Source of the DNA: Prunus persica
Taxonomy: Eukaryota > Streptophyta > Magnoliopsida > Rosales > Rosaceae
Reading direction: 5' to 3'
DNA: 64,000 nucleotides
Assembly: GCF_000346465.2 (NCBI RefSeq)
Contig: NC_034016.1
Span: forward strand, 16,900,063-16,964,062
The notes under the pieces are model-generated. The model saw nothing but the letters and a program-made list of their open reading frames with translations. It searched no databases and was not told the DNA's origin. Positions 26,547-40,100 of the stretch are shown here, piece after piece. Every line of letters begins with the position of its first letter. Within the stretch, counting starts at the first letter, position 1. The translations under genes were made by a program, and so were the position numbers.

Positions 26547-28441
26547 ATGAAGATTTTTCCTCTCAGTCAAGAAGCACTTCTGCAGAAGTGCTTCTTGTTG
26601 TCTTTGCTTTTTGTGAGCTTTTGTTATGCTGAACATAAGACAGTTGAGGTAGTTGGGGTTGGAGAATGTAGTGACTGTGCTAAGAATAGTATTAAGACTA
26701 GCCAGGCCTTTTCAGGTACTATAATTTCTGGTTGCATTTTTCTGTCTAAGTTGCTTAATACTCTGATGAATTTTTCATTTGCCATGCATTTCAAAATTTG
26801 ATAGTGTTAAAAATTAACATGTATTAAATTGCTGTGTCTGTGTGAAACTTGCAAAAGGGTCAAACAAGGTGACTGGTCCAGCTGGTTTGATACTGGGGAA
26901 CAATTTTCCTTTTTATTAGGGATTTCTTGGGGTTACTTGTTTGGCTCAGATGGTCCCTGATCATCAAGAGTTTGATCCCAAGTAACACAATTCTTGTAGC
27001 ATCAAGGTTTTATTTCTGCAGGACATATCATGCGGTAGAACACTTACACTAAACTCTCGTCTTCTCTCTTGAATAAAGAAAACAATAACTGTTTATTCAC
27101 AATTAGCATTGTTATTAACTTATTTATAATCAAAAGCACCTCTTTCAAAAATCTTTTGATGAAGAAATACAATAAGTGACCTTTGTTAATTTCTTTTGCA
27201 GGTCTTCATGTGACAATTGACTGCAAGCCAGCAAATGGGCACTTCAAAACAAGAGGGTTTGGGGAGCTCAATGAAGAGGGAAAGTTCAAAGTGTCCCTTC
27301 CCAAGGAGATTGTAAAAGAAGGAGATGATGAACTAAAAGAGGAATGTTATGCCCAACTTCACAGTGCATTGGCTGCACCTTGTACTGCCCATGATGGCCT
27401 AGAATCTTCCAAGATAGTCTTCAAGTCCAAGACCAGTGAAGGAAAACAAACCTTTGGAGTGGCTGGTGGCAAACTTAAATTCTCACCAGTAACATGCACT
27501 TCTGCCTTCCTTTGGCCTCACCCACTTCCCAAATTGCCACCTTTAAATTTGCCTCCATTTCCCAAATCACACCCACTCTTTGGTCACCCATTCCCTCCAT
27601 TCCCACACAAGGTCTTCCCTCCTTTCCCACCTAAAGTCTTCCCTCCAAAAGTACCAATCTTTAAGAAGCCTCTTCCCCCACCAGTCCCAATTTACAAGCC
27701 TCTTCCCCCACCAGTCCCAATTTACAAGCCTCTTCCTCCACCAGTCCCAATTTACAAGAAACCTCTTCCTCCACCAGTTCCAGTTTTACAAGAAGCCTCT
27801 TCCTCCACCAGTTCCAGTTTACAAGAAGCCTTTGCCTCCTCCAGTGCCAATCTACAAGAAACCACTTCCACCAAAGCCACCGAAAAAAGTTTGTCCACCA
27901 GTTCCTGTGTTCAAAAAGCCACTTCCACCACCAGTCCCCACTATACAAGAAGCCACTTCCACCACCAGTTCCCATATACAAGAAGCCACTTCCACCACCT
28001 GTCCCCATATACAAGAAGCCACTTCCACCACCAGTTCCCATATACAAAAAGCCACTTCCACCACCTGTCCCCATATACAAGAAGCCACTTCCACCACCAG
28101 TCCCCATATACAAAAAGCCACTTCCACCACCAGTCCCAACTTTCCAAAAGCCACTTCCACCTCCCATCCCATTTTACAAGCCAAAGCCACATCCATTCTT
28201 TAAGCCTCACCCTCCATTGCCAAAGATTCCTCCATTCTTCAAGAAACCACCACTCCCACCATTCATTCCAAAACACCCTCTTCTTCCCAAGCTTCCTCCT
28301 ATCACCAAAATCCACCCAAAATATTACCCCCACCCAAAGCCCAAGTTTCCTCATATTCCAAAAACCCACCCAAAATACTTCCCCCACCCAAAGATTGGCA
28401 AGTTACCACACCTGCCACCTTTGGTTCCTCAATATCCTTAG
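26547..28441 (+). CDS. PRP2/PRP4-like cell-wall protein: Ole e 1 domain plus proline-rich repeats, with two apparent frameshifts
   Basis: Secreted structural wall protein. Exon 1 26547-26715, intron, exon 2 from 27202. Exon 1 encodes a signal peptide (MKIFPLSQEALLQKCF..., cleavage near YAEHK) and the start of the Ole e 1 domain with paired cysteines (GECSDC). Exon 2 continues it (VTIDCKPANGHFKTRG, EECYAQLHSA) and then turns proline-rich with repeats of KKPLPPPVPIY. The family reading passes through three frames: a +1 shift in a T run at 27784-27787 and a second +1 near 27941 are needed to reach the C-terminal PKIPPFFKK...PPLVPQYP and the stop at 28441. Taken literally, the first frame stays open to 28484, giving a Ser/Thr/His-rich tail. 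Either assembly error in a repeat or a real allele. Position beside NUP188 and TRAP-alpha matches the Arabidopsis PRP2/PRP4 loci. Confidence 0.82.
27660..28180 (+). repeat. 33-bp coding repeat array (Pro-rich 11-mers)
   Basis: Tandem repeats encoding variants of PLPPPVPIYKK. The most regular part, about 27948-28178, consists of seven 33-bp units such as AAGAAGCCACTTCCACC... with few substitutions; the left part uses 27-33-bp units. The regular part is open in all six reading frames. Confidence 0.9.
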
Positions 28442-29812
28442 GCTGTTGCAGACTTGCAGTACTATTTTTTTCAGTTGTAAGTAGGATCATGGATGTTGTG
28501 TGGTGAAAATAAGTTAAACCTTCAAGCCTTATAGAGAAGCCAAGACCAGAGAGGGAACTCAGAGAGTGGAACTGAAACATTGTTTCCCTTATTCTATTTA
28601 TTTACGAAATCGACTTGTGTGGTAATCCCAGTGTTAATAAATTTTCAGATGCTAATTAATCGTGTCATTTGGGTTCATATCGAATGCTAGTTAATCATGA
28701 GCTGACATGATTAATCACTCATAATTAACACTAAATCGAAGTTTGTTTACTAATCGGGGTCATTATCGATGTAATGTCTCATAAATTAGAAACTTCATAC
28801 TCAAATTTGTGTCAAGTAAGATGAATTCTAGTCTCATGCTATTGCACGTGCCTTCTAACTAAATCACCATGCACCTACATAAACAAACACATAATTATAT
28901 ATAAGTGATTTTGCATCTCCATTAGCTTGTGCTAGTAACTGGTAACCAAGAACCCTCATGTGCATCATTGCATGCATAGTTAAGAAACCAACAACCTCAA
29001 AAGGATCTGCCTCTCTCTGACAAAATGAAGCACAGTTCTCATTTATTGAAGATGTTCTCTTTCCTACGAAGGAAGTACATTTGTTTTCAAAGAAACCCCT
29101 CAAGCAATTGTGAAAACTTTTATGATATGTCCGCATAGTATTACAAATTCACTCAAATTATAATATATACTGTTAAAACCCTAAAACTATAAATCCTATA
29201 ATAAAAGCATCCTGTATATGCTAATTAATCTACCTTTCATTTTCATTTGCTCTTAAGTTTCTTCTCCATTGACGAACAATGCACAAGATCCAAATATCAG
29301 ATATTGTGGTCGTTTTCAAAGAGGCTCATTTTGCGGAGCTTTATTTGTAGCCGACATGTTGCGTGTCTCAACTCAAACCAATTATTTATGGGTCGTTTTC
29401 CATACTCCATAAAGAAGTAGCTAGATAGGATAGTGACCATGCAACATAATTTATATTTGTAGACTATCAATTATGGAACCATCGAATGACATAAGTTAAC
29501 CATCTCTGCGCACATGGGGTGGTACCACACTGAAAAAGTGAGCGAAACTCTCTTCCTAGCTTTAAGTGCATCCAATTCAATTCACGTATGAGACAATTTT
29601 GAGGCAATCCTATATAAAACTCTCCCCCCTCTACCTCCCTAATGAATGACAAAAAAACCCATCTCTTGCCATATTTTTTTTCCCTTAATGAGAATACATA
29701 TAGACAATTAATCAGCACTGTAATATACAAAGAAGTTGTTATCGGCAATTCAAAAATGTTTACTCCTCTCATGAAAACAAGTAGTAAACATTGATTACAA
29801 TGAAAAAATGTA
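28442..29812. other. Spacer downstream of the proline-rich protein gene
   Basis: 3' UTR of the proline-rich protein gene followed by AT-rich DNA up to the Mutator-type MITE. No gene recognised. Confidence 0.5.
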
Positions 29813-29821
29813 TCTTTTAAA

Positions 29822-30224
29822 GAGTTATTTACACGAACACACCCTCAAGTTTTCGGCTTTTTCACAAAACCCCCTGAGGTTTCGAAAATTACACGAACAC
29901 CCCCCGAGGTTTTAAATTGTTTCCACAAAACCAATTTTCATTGATTTTTCGTCCACAGATTGATGATTTTTTATTAAAATTTTTATATCCAAAAGACAGA
30001 ATTAACCTTTGAGATTAGATTGCACATACATTCACTAAGGTTGTTTTTTTTCATTTGCACATATTTAAAAAAAAATGAAATCATCAAGTTTAGGAAGAAC
30101 AATCAACGAAAAGGGGTTTTGTGAAAACAATTTGAAACTTCAGTGGGTGTTCGTGTAATTATGAAACCTTAAAGGATTTTGTAAAAAAGTCGAAAACCTG
30201 AGGGGGTGTTAGTTCAAATAACTC
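29822..30224. mobile_element. Mutator-type MITE (non-autonomous MULE), 403 bp
   Basis: Ends GAGTTATTT and AAATAACTC form long terminal inverted repeats of roughly 110 bp (29822-29932 against 30115-30224), carrying ACACGAACACCCCC and CCTGAGGTTT blocks on both arms. A perfect 9-bp direct repeat TCTTTTAAA flanks it at 29813-29821 and 30225-30233. Long TIRs with a 9-bp target duplication are the hallmark of the Mutator superfamily. No transposase is encoded. Confidence 0.88.
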
Positions 30225-30233
30225 TCTTTTAAA

Positions 30234-31003
30234 ATGTTTTGTAATAAATTTTGTGCATCATGTACGACTGTGCTTTTATACATGATAATAAAATGATTTT
30301 ATAGTAAAACTACAAATGATAACATTTTTACACACCCACACAAAGAAACACGAAAATAACAAATTTATTTCTATAATACTTCAATCAACAAAATTTTATT
30401 ATTAAAGATCATTCTCCTAAAAATTGACATGGTTGTCAAGAAAAAAAAAATTTTGACAGATAGAAAAATATGTAACGTTACTGGTATATTTCTTGATATG
30501 TTAAAAAAAACAGTTATTGAACATTATCAACTAGCTATTAGTCTGTATTTCTCTTCCGAATATTGTAATATGTCTCAAATTCGAATTATCTTCTCACATT
30601 GATTTGAAAAAAAAAAACTCAACACTTTCCAAATTATATTAAAAAGTTCAAAAAGCAACGAAAAACATTAGAAAATTATAGTTTAACTCGGGCTAGTTAG
30701 ACTAACCCAAACTCAACCCAACAGAGCCCAACAGACTTGGACTGAACCGAAGGCTAGTCAAGTTCGAGCCCAAATGAAAATCTGCAGTTCTTCTTCTTCT
30801 GACCCCAAAAAAATAAAGTCCAAATTATTGCCAAATTCAGGTATATTTTTAATTTTATTTCTTCAATCGCAGGAAGCGCGAAAAGAATCAAAATTCGTAA
30901 AGTAAAAAACCCATAATTTCTGTGTTTCTGCTTCTGAAACTAAAAAACTGAAAAACCCTCTTCTAGGGTTTAAGTTCAACGGTCAGAGCTTTCAGGCTCT
31001 TCA
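30234..31003. other. Spacer and promoter region of NUP188
   Basis: AT-rich DNA, then about 150 bases likely to be the NUP188 5' UTR, with an AAACCCTCTTCTAGGGTTT string near 30953-30971 typical of plant housekeeping leaders (telo-box-like). Nothing else recognised. Confidence 0.45.
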
Positions 31004-31120
31004 ATGGCCAGCCCTAAGTCCGTCGACGCCTCTCTGTGGTGGGACCCTTTCTCTGTTTTACTCACTGAGCTCGAAAATGCGTCTCTCTCGTCCGACCTCC
31101 CTCCCAATTTGGTAAGCTCT

Positions 31121-31176
<56 letters not shown>

Positions 31177-34100
31177 GTATATCTCTATCCCTCTATTCAT
31201 GCATGCATTTGTGCGAAAGTAAGTAAGTGTTTGGAATTTGGTTGGTGTTTTGTTTAGGTAAAGAAATTGAAGGACAATCATGCTTGGTTTGTGGACACAT
31301 TGTCTCACTTCAAGCCGCCCAATGAGAATTCAAGAGAGGCTTTGAATTCACAGCAAGTGAAAATCGGGTCTCACCAGTTGGATATAAAACCTGAATTGAA
31401 AGATAAGGCTTTGAAAATCAGCTCTTATTTGGTGAGTTTGTACTACTGCTTTCATGCCATTTTCACAATTGAAATATGCATGCGTGTAGTGTTTATATAT
31501 GTACGGATATTGGATTTTTTATATTGTAAATATTATTTTCAGAAATTGTGTGAATCTATAAATTTGTGGCAATTTTTGTTTCTTGCTTTTGGGCTCTCTG
31601 TGAACTTTTATTTGGTTTTGGATTCTCAATTAGTGACTTGTAAAACTAATCATATGAATTATAAAGTTGATTCTGAAGAAACTTATTATGGGTTTGGCAA
31701 GTTCCGCATGCAAATTTTCAACCGAAGTTACTGCTTGGTTGATTTAATAGTATGTTATTTTCTTCATGTTATGTGAAACAGATAGATAATGATGTTCCCC
31801 ATAACATAAAGCAGATGCTACTGATGGTCTTATTGATTGCCCTAGATAATGATGTTCTCTATAACATAAAGCAGATGCTACTGATGGTCTTATTGATTGC
31901 CCATTTGCTACAAAACTTACTTTTTTGTTTGTTTCAGTGTCTAGATGAGGTGCAATCGTACATTCTTGTTGAGAGGTCTTTCAAGAACAACAACGTAGCT
32001 CTTGACTCTATAGTTCACGAGTATTTTCACGCGGTTAGTTTCTCACTCATATTGTCTGACTGGTACGTATGTTGAATGCTATAGTTCTTATGTTAACGTA
32101 CCTGGTGTAAGGGGTGGATGAGTTGAGTGTAAATGTCAAATTTTTGCTGCTTGCAGAAAGTGGACATTTTTCGATCAAACAGAAAAAGAAATTGGACATT
32201 TACTTTGTTGCATTTAGTGTTAGTGTATCATTCTCAGTTTTTTCTTCTGTTTTTCCCACTTCCCTTCCCTCTTATGCAGGTATGTATTGACTATTACATT
32301 GAGCGACAGTACCTGCTGAAATGTACCAGGAGAATTCTCGCACATGCTTGTAAGTCAATCATGAGTCCCTCCCTCCTTCTGTTGGCATCATGTTTTTTTC
32401 GCTAAGGCTGAACTTCAACAACGTTTGAGAATTGATCATTAATGCAGTGTCTTTAGGAAGTGTCTCTGGAGAAGGTAATGCTATGAAGGAGGAGGCGCTA
32501 AAGTTGATTTCTGATGGATTGGAGAGGAAGCTGTTATCCGTGCTGCAAGACCTTTTATCCTCTAATCACCCTGAACAAATGGTATGTTCAAATGCCAATT
32601 AGGCGTAATAATTACCCCTTTAAGTTTATAGATCCTTGCTCCGTAGTAGACCAATTAGGTTATTTTTGTCCTCTTCAGGCGTCCTTTTGCATTCTTATGG
32701 GTTGTGCTGTGCTAAATTATGAAGTTAATTGATGTTGAAATTACATCTCACTGCATGCTTGACCATCTTTGGCTACAATGTGGATACTGGGGATTTGGAA
32801 GCTGACGAAAAACTCTTTAGTATATTATCATTTACCAGGTTGCGTATTTATATTTGATAGTGTGTTGAAGGAGGTAATGTTAAGCAAAATTGAGGTAGTA
32901 GTGGCCTAGTGAGAGTGGTTGCTATAACAACTGCTGGAGGAAGTTTTAAACCAGTTATTGACAAATAACAAGTCCCTGCGGCTGTGCGATGTGCTATTAA
33001 GAAACATGTATTTGGGTGTGGAATATCTATTTGGCCGTCCCTGTATTACATTCATATGATGCTTTAGGACAGAATAGGTGAAATTATCATCGTTTATTCT
33101 GCTGAATTGCAATCTTATGTTTCCTTAATTACATTTGAGATTGTATGTCGATGCCCATGTAAAGGGATGTTATTGACATAGGTGTACGCATCTCCATGCA
33201 TGCTTTTATTTGAAGAATATAGAATTGAATCATTTTGTATTTGTTACAACGCCCTAATGTTAACTTGTCTGGGTACTTTATTAGGATATTGACCTTTTCA
33301 CTTTGTGGGCTGAGGAGACACTAGTTGAAGACAATTTAGTTTTGGACATTCTTTTCCTTGTTTATAATGAGTCAGTTTGTACTTGTAATGGTGAAAGGTG
33401 GAAAACATTGTGCTGGCTATATAAGGTATTTTGTTATCTTTCTTGCAGAATTTGTTTATAAAGTACTATCTTATCCTATTCCAAGCTCAAAAGCTTTCTC
33501 CTGCAGGGAATTCTATCTGGGTCTTATAACTTTGGAAAGTTGGCAGTATCAACTGAAGCACTACGTTCTGCTTATCAAGCCAAAGTTCAGCTGCTTCTAA
33601 TCCTTATAGAAACCTTGGACCTGGAAAATATTCTCCAAATGGTTCACGATGAAATCCCTTTCAGGTTTTTATCTAGTTAGGATGCATCTGCATATTTATT
33701 CTGCAATTCATAAACTATCAAGAGCAAGCATCTTAGGCCATATCAATGATTTATGCATTTAAATTTCCAGATCATGAAGTTCACATTTGTTGCGCAATAC
33801 AGTGCAGCATTTCTTATGTCATTACTCAATGAAGATGCCTTTTGGTGTATGCTAAGGGACGAACTGCCTTTAGGTGGAATCCACTTGAGAGGCAGATATG
33901 GCGTGCCTTTAGTTAGGATATGTGTTGTAAATTAGACAAGACAAAATTAAAATAACAAAATTGAACTTAAGTATTGGTTTCTATTGGATCAGAAAATTCT
34001 ACTAACTATGAAAAGCAAGAGAAACTGCGATTGCTTTTTTTCTTTCTTCTTATTTATTATTATTTAATTAATGTGAATGCAGTACGATCAATACTCTTAT

Positions 34101-37100
34101 ATAAATGAAAACCACTCAGACTCATTACAAGCAGGCCTAGAGATCTTGAAATAATATGGGCGTTTAGGTCTAACATTTCCACACCCAGAAAACTGCAGAT
34201 TCCCAATTCGCTCGAAGCTTGAGTACTATCTCTAAGCATGCTGTTAGCCAAGCTATTTATCTGCGAATTTAGGACCTTAAGATAATTTGATTTGCAATTT
34301 TAAAATGCCGTGATTGCAACTATGGATATAATATGCTTGTTAATGCTATGGTAACTTCCCTTTTATATATTTAAATGAAAAGTGTTAAGCTTCATCAGTA
34401 TAATTCTAATCAATGATTGATTCCTTAAGGTTAATATGGTGTTGTTGGTTCTGTTCTTTGTGTCCATTGTTAAAATTTTCCATGGTTATATATCCTTACC
34501 TCCATCATCTTTATTTGCCTTTTTCTGCTATTCCTTAGGGAAGGCAAATCCGTTTTTACTTTGGCTGATGTCCAAGAGATGGAAGCAATAATTTCAACTT
34601 TCAATGTTTTTGAAACAAAAGAAGCAGGCCCATTAATTCTAGGATGGGCTGTGTTTCTTTGTCTGATTTCATCACTTCCAGGCAAAGAAGAAAACAATGT
34701 AGTAATGGTAGGTGGTTCCGTGCAGATGTTATCTCCCATCCAGGCTGTATGAATGATACGAATGATTATTGTGCTCAGTTTTTCTCTCATTTTCCAGGAA
34801 ATTGACCATGGTGGTTATGTTCGTCAAGCCTTCGAGGCTGCATCTTTGACTTATCTTGTAGAATTCCTTCAAAGTGATGTATTGAAGGAATCTGATGTAA
34901 GTTATTCACAGTTTATAAGTGTATGTGTTTAGAGAAAGTAGTTTCTCGTGTTGCCCAATATGCTCAAATTTGCCGATTGGTTTCCCCTCTTTACTCATTA
35001 GAAGGCTTGGGGTCCATCCCGAGGTTTTAACAAGTTTTTATTTACATTGCTTTGGCCATTTAAAGTCTTTTTTTTGTTGTCTTTTTTCCCCCAAATTATT
35101 TTCATTTTCAAACGGGTGACCTTTTTTTCTTTCTTTTTCTTTAGGGGCCTGTTGCTGGTTATCGAAGTGTGTTGAGAACCTTTATTTCTACATTTATTGC
35201 ATCTTATGAGATTGGTCCTCAGGTAAATGCATAATGGATCTCTGCAAATTCCTTATTGGCATTTGTTGGATGCATTTCTCATTTCTTCTGCTCCTTATAC
35301 TGTGCAGCTGGAAGATAGTGCTCTTAAGTTAATAGTGGATATTCTTTGCAAAATTTATCAGGGAGAGGTTTGGACACTCTTGTTATCTTTCAGCATCTGT
35401 TGCTATGAGAAAAATATTTTATAATTATAAATATGAAATTGCTATTATCATTTTTATTAGTGTATTTGTTACTCATTTTTAAAGGGAAGTTCCGCTGAAT
35501 TTTGCAGGAGTCACTTTGTATCCAGTTTTGGGATCGTGAAAGTTTTATTGATGAGCCTATCCGGTGTCTTCTTCGCAGCTTAGAGGGTGAATTTCCTTTC
35601 AGGACTGTGGAACTAGTTCGCCTTTTATCATCTTTTTGTGAAGGAACTTGGCCTGCAGAATGTGTGTGAGTATACTTATTTGGCAAGGCTGTTTCTTATT
35701 CTGGTTTTTGATAAGCCGAATGAGTTGTAGACCTGATCAGTATGTGGGTGTTGGGTTCAACTTTAATTTGGTTATGGAAATTCTCAGGCCAGACTTGTTT
35801 GCTGTATTAGTTGATAATAAGAAGAGTCTTTGTAAAATTGTATTTATAAGCGGGTAGAAAGCCTAACAACAATTAATCATAAAAGCTTATGTAAACTTTG
35901 TCTCAGTTATCCTTTTCAATTTGTGCAACATAACTGTCCTCAAAATCCTATATTAAAAGGGCTACAGTACTTTTACTGTTTTTATACAGTAAGCCAAAAC
36001 TTTTTATTTTTATTTCGCCTGGTCCTCTGCATCAAATACTTACAGTCTTGGTGCTGTGATTAAAGCTAATGTATATATTTGTGGTAAATAAGTAAAGCAA
36101 AGTTTGTGCTAAGTAAATGTGTGTGAAAAGATATGATCAACTCCATCTACTTGGTTAAGCATGCTTATATCTAGTTGTAAACATGTGTGAATTTTTTCCT
36201 ATATATATTTATATAGTTAGTGTAGCTATTGGTTGTAATTTTTGTATATTTTCTGGTGTTTCTCAAGCTTCTTTTTGTAAGATGATATTGATTCATTATT
36301 TCTTTTCTATATTCCCTCTGCCCAAGGGAATGCTCAAAATAAGTTATATTATCTTTTAATTGGTTCCCATGCAAAACATGCTGCTTATTCAATTATTATG
36401 TTGTTCTCTCATTTGTCGTGTGTTCATCCTGTCAACAGGTTTAACTTTCTAGATAAGTCTGTTAAGATATCATCCTTGGTTGAGATTAATCATAGTTCCT
36501 CTGTGGATGACATCTCCACAATTGTTGAGACGCACGTCCCATTGCATGTTCCTGGATTTGAAGGTTTAGTCATTCCCAGTAGAACTTGTGGACATGTTTT
36601 AAGATCAGTAGGTGGAAATGCTGCTGTTGTCCAATGGGAGGTAAGCGAATTACTTTTAACTATATTGGTAATTGGTTTGTATTGATGAATTTTACATATT
36701 CCTGACAAAGATCACTAGAGTTTCAACTGCTTATAAGGGCACGGGTATTTGGTGATACTTTAAAAAGCATGTTCCAATGTTACTGCATTTGTCTCTGTGT
36801 GCTGTTTGTGAATACTCTATCCTTCTCGTGTATTTTGAAATTTGAATACGCATTTTTAGAGATTACCATGTGACAAATTATTACCTCAATTATACGTGAG
36901 GCATTAAAATGCAAAAACATGTATTATTTAATATTATCTTGTCTTACTTTCGTTTTTGATGCCATCTTCCTTTACGCTCTACATTATTAACAAAGCCATG
37001 ATTTTTTCTGCTATAATTCAAGTGACATGTCTAGTATCATTTAGTGCATTGTGAACAATATATTCGAGGAGAGTAATATAAGAAATCCAATTTAATATTC

Positions 37101-40100
37101 AATTTAATTTTTTATTGGTTGCTGTTTTGTGCTAATTCATGCTTCTTTTGTACAGTACACACAATCTGAGGTGCTAGTATTGCTCATGCGCCTGGCTGAG
37201 GAGCTGTATTTTGAGAGAAATGATGAAGTTCTTCTTATCCTTGATCTGATTAGCCGGATGGTTACCTTTAACACGGTATTTTTTTTTCATCATTCATTGC
37301 TAGAGTCTTTATGGATTTAGAAAAGTATTTGACAATTTATTGTAGTCGTTGGGTTGTTGCTAAGAAACTTGGTGGCCAGGCCTTCATGCTCTATTTGAAT
37401 AATCTTGATTAAGCTGTTAAATGCTTATGGGTGCAATTCATGATTTCTTACCATTTCTGTAACTATCTCTTTTTTACCAACATTTTCATACTGGTGTTTT
37501 ATGTTTAGGCTGTATGTTTTGCTTTGATGGACATTGGGAGCTCATTGCATTTCCAATCAACTGGCATGAGTTGGCAGATAGGAAGTAATATGTGGTATAT
37601 AGCAACCTTTTGTTTGTGCTTATGTGTTTTGTTTCCTCTTTCTCGCCTGTCTCAGTGTGTCTTGTAATTTGCACTTTTGTTATTCGTTCAGGTTGGTTGA
37701 GATCATTTGCACTTTAATCAGAAAATCATCTCCTACTTCTGATGGTGCCACTCTGATGTCATTGGGTATAAATATTTTGGCAAAAATGTTAAAATGGTAA
37801 CTTCATCCTTTATCCTCTTGAGTTCTCTATGTCTTGCGTACATATCTTTGTCTTTTCAATTGTGGGTGGTCTAATATTCTTATTATTAAGATGATGTCAA
37901 TTGGAAAGCTGTTCTTAGCCAGGGATTCGGTCTGAGTTTTGTTCGCTTTATTGTGGAATTGTTATTACGATCTGATGTTTGGTGGCGCATTGTTGTAGGT
38001 TTGTTTTGCTTTGGCAGATACTTGTCTGCTGTGTTTGTAGTTTGCCTTTATATCAATATAGTTCTGTTTCCACATTAAAAAATATGGTGTCAATGAGAAT
38101 GACTTCCCTCACAATGACAGCAGTCGTAGTTGTACATGATATAATTCTTTAAATTAATAGTGCAGTCCTGAATGTGATGTATCTTGAACTTCAGAGTGTT
38201 ATATTAGCCTATAATTTTTGCTTTAAATTGATTTCGGCATATGCCAGACCTGAGCAAAACCTCTGTGTTTAACATGCATTTATTGTGGCAGTTACCCTTC
38301 TCATGTTGCTGAGGTGGCTTTAAAGGCAAATATATTTGATTTCAGCAATGGTCACGATGATTCATCAAGGTGAATCCTTTGAGAAAAGACTTATTTTCTT
38401 CGTTCTGCTGTTATCGTGCATACATATAAGTGTGCGGTTTATATTCTTGCCTGAAGTTAGTTGAAGTATATCTGAAGTGGAGCTGTATGTCACTTCCTCT
38501 TTTTTGTTTTTTTGTTTTTTTGTTTTTCTTTCTCGGGCTTATGTCTGGATCCTTTCTTTATAAGACCTTTTTTTCCCCACTGTATATTGTTGGCCACATT
38601 AATTTCCTGTTATTCTTGTTCATCTCATACATATTTCCTCCTGAGGGTGCTCTACTTGTTACACAGTTGTCTTGTAGAAGATTAATTTCTCTTTATGGCT
38701 TTGTTCTCCTCTTTCTTCGGTTTTGCAATTTCCTTTAACTAATTGTTAAAATGAATTTGTTACTGATAAAGTGAAGCATTGGTTGGGTGGAAGAGTGCAT
38801 TATGAGTATGTGGGAGGTTGTGGGTTCAACCCCCCACAACAACATTTCATTTCCCTTTTTTTCGTTTAAAAAAAAAAAGAAATTGTTACTGACCCAGAAA
38901 GGCCTTGTGTTGAAATTGATGAGGGTAGAAATAAAACATGTTCATCAACATGCCTCAATGCTACATTTCTAGACAGAAATGAAGTTCTACATACCGTGAT
39001 GCTCCAATGAAGTCCATTCTTGTATTGTGCTGCACATGAGGCAAGCCTTATACTGTATTTTTTTTGGTGGGGGGCACAGTGGAAGTTGGTTATAAATAAT
39101 AATCTAACATTTATCTTGGCTTTCTTGTTTGTGTTGGCAATGTTGATGCCTCATGTGAGGCTGGGGGAGTTTTTGGTCTAATCCTTGATATTACTTTTTG
39201 GCTTTTTTTTTTCTTTTTCTAGTGGATCATGGTTGCTTTCTGGAAAAATGGCAAAGATGCTATTAATTGACTGTGAGCAGAATGATGGTGACTGCTCATT
39301 GACTATATCAGGTATATTTTGTTGTATGATTCTTTTTGCTTTCTTACGTTCTCTTTGTAATTTTGTTTTAAAGTCTTACAATTTGTTAATGTACTTTTGC
39401 TGGTATAACATCATCTAGTTTGTTGGGCTTTTTTTACTTTGTACTAAATTATGTCTATATACACAATAATATAGGAAACACTGATGTTTCGTTGTTTTTC
39501 ATTTTTTTATCTTAGTTTTCTGCCTAGTTGTGTTTCAAAATTTCAAAATTTCTGTGATCTATTCCATGACATGGATGGTTTTAAAACCTTGCAGTGCTGG
39601 ACTTCACTGTACATCTCATGGACACAGGACTGAAAAATGATGCTGTCTTGGCTTTAATTGTTTTCTGTATTCAGTATGTTCTTGTTAACCATGAATACTG
39701 GAAATACAAGGTGAAACATACTCGTTGGAGAGTAACATTGAAGGTACATCCTTTGGTTTCTCTTATGCTGCTATTGTGACAAAAGTTGGTTCTATTTTTG
39801 TTTTACTTTAAGTTTACAACAAACTTGATTCCTGTTGGGGGGTAAGCTTTTTGTTTTTTGTATAACTAGCTTAAATTCTGAGCTGGTCCTAATTAATAGG
39901 ATTGCCCTATAAACCATCAGAAACAGAGAAAAGTTGATAGTTCCATACAAGGTACATACAGGAGAGTAACTTTATATTTTCTTGGCAAATTATATTTTCT
40001 TAGCAATTATTATACTACCATATGAGATCAAGTCCTTTTGCTCTGCATGCAGTTGCTGTCTTATGTGCTGTGTCCTATTGGGATGACGAGTCTGGATATG

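Noticed and set aside
27661..28387. Three minus-strand Gly/Trp-rich open frames over the proline-rich array
   Set aside because: Created by the 33-bp repeat having no stops in any frame; no promoter or family support. Kept only as a finding about the array.
38780..38840. Possible tRNA gene from GGTTCAACCCCCC
   Set aside because: The A-box and B-box-like strings lack a cloverleaf; A tail and target duplications show a SINE instead.
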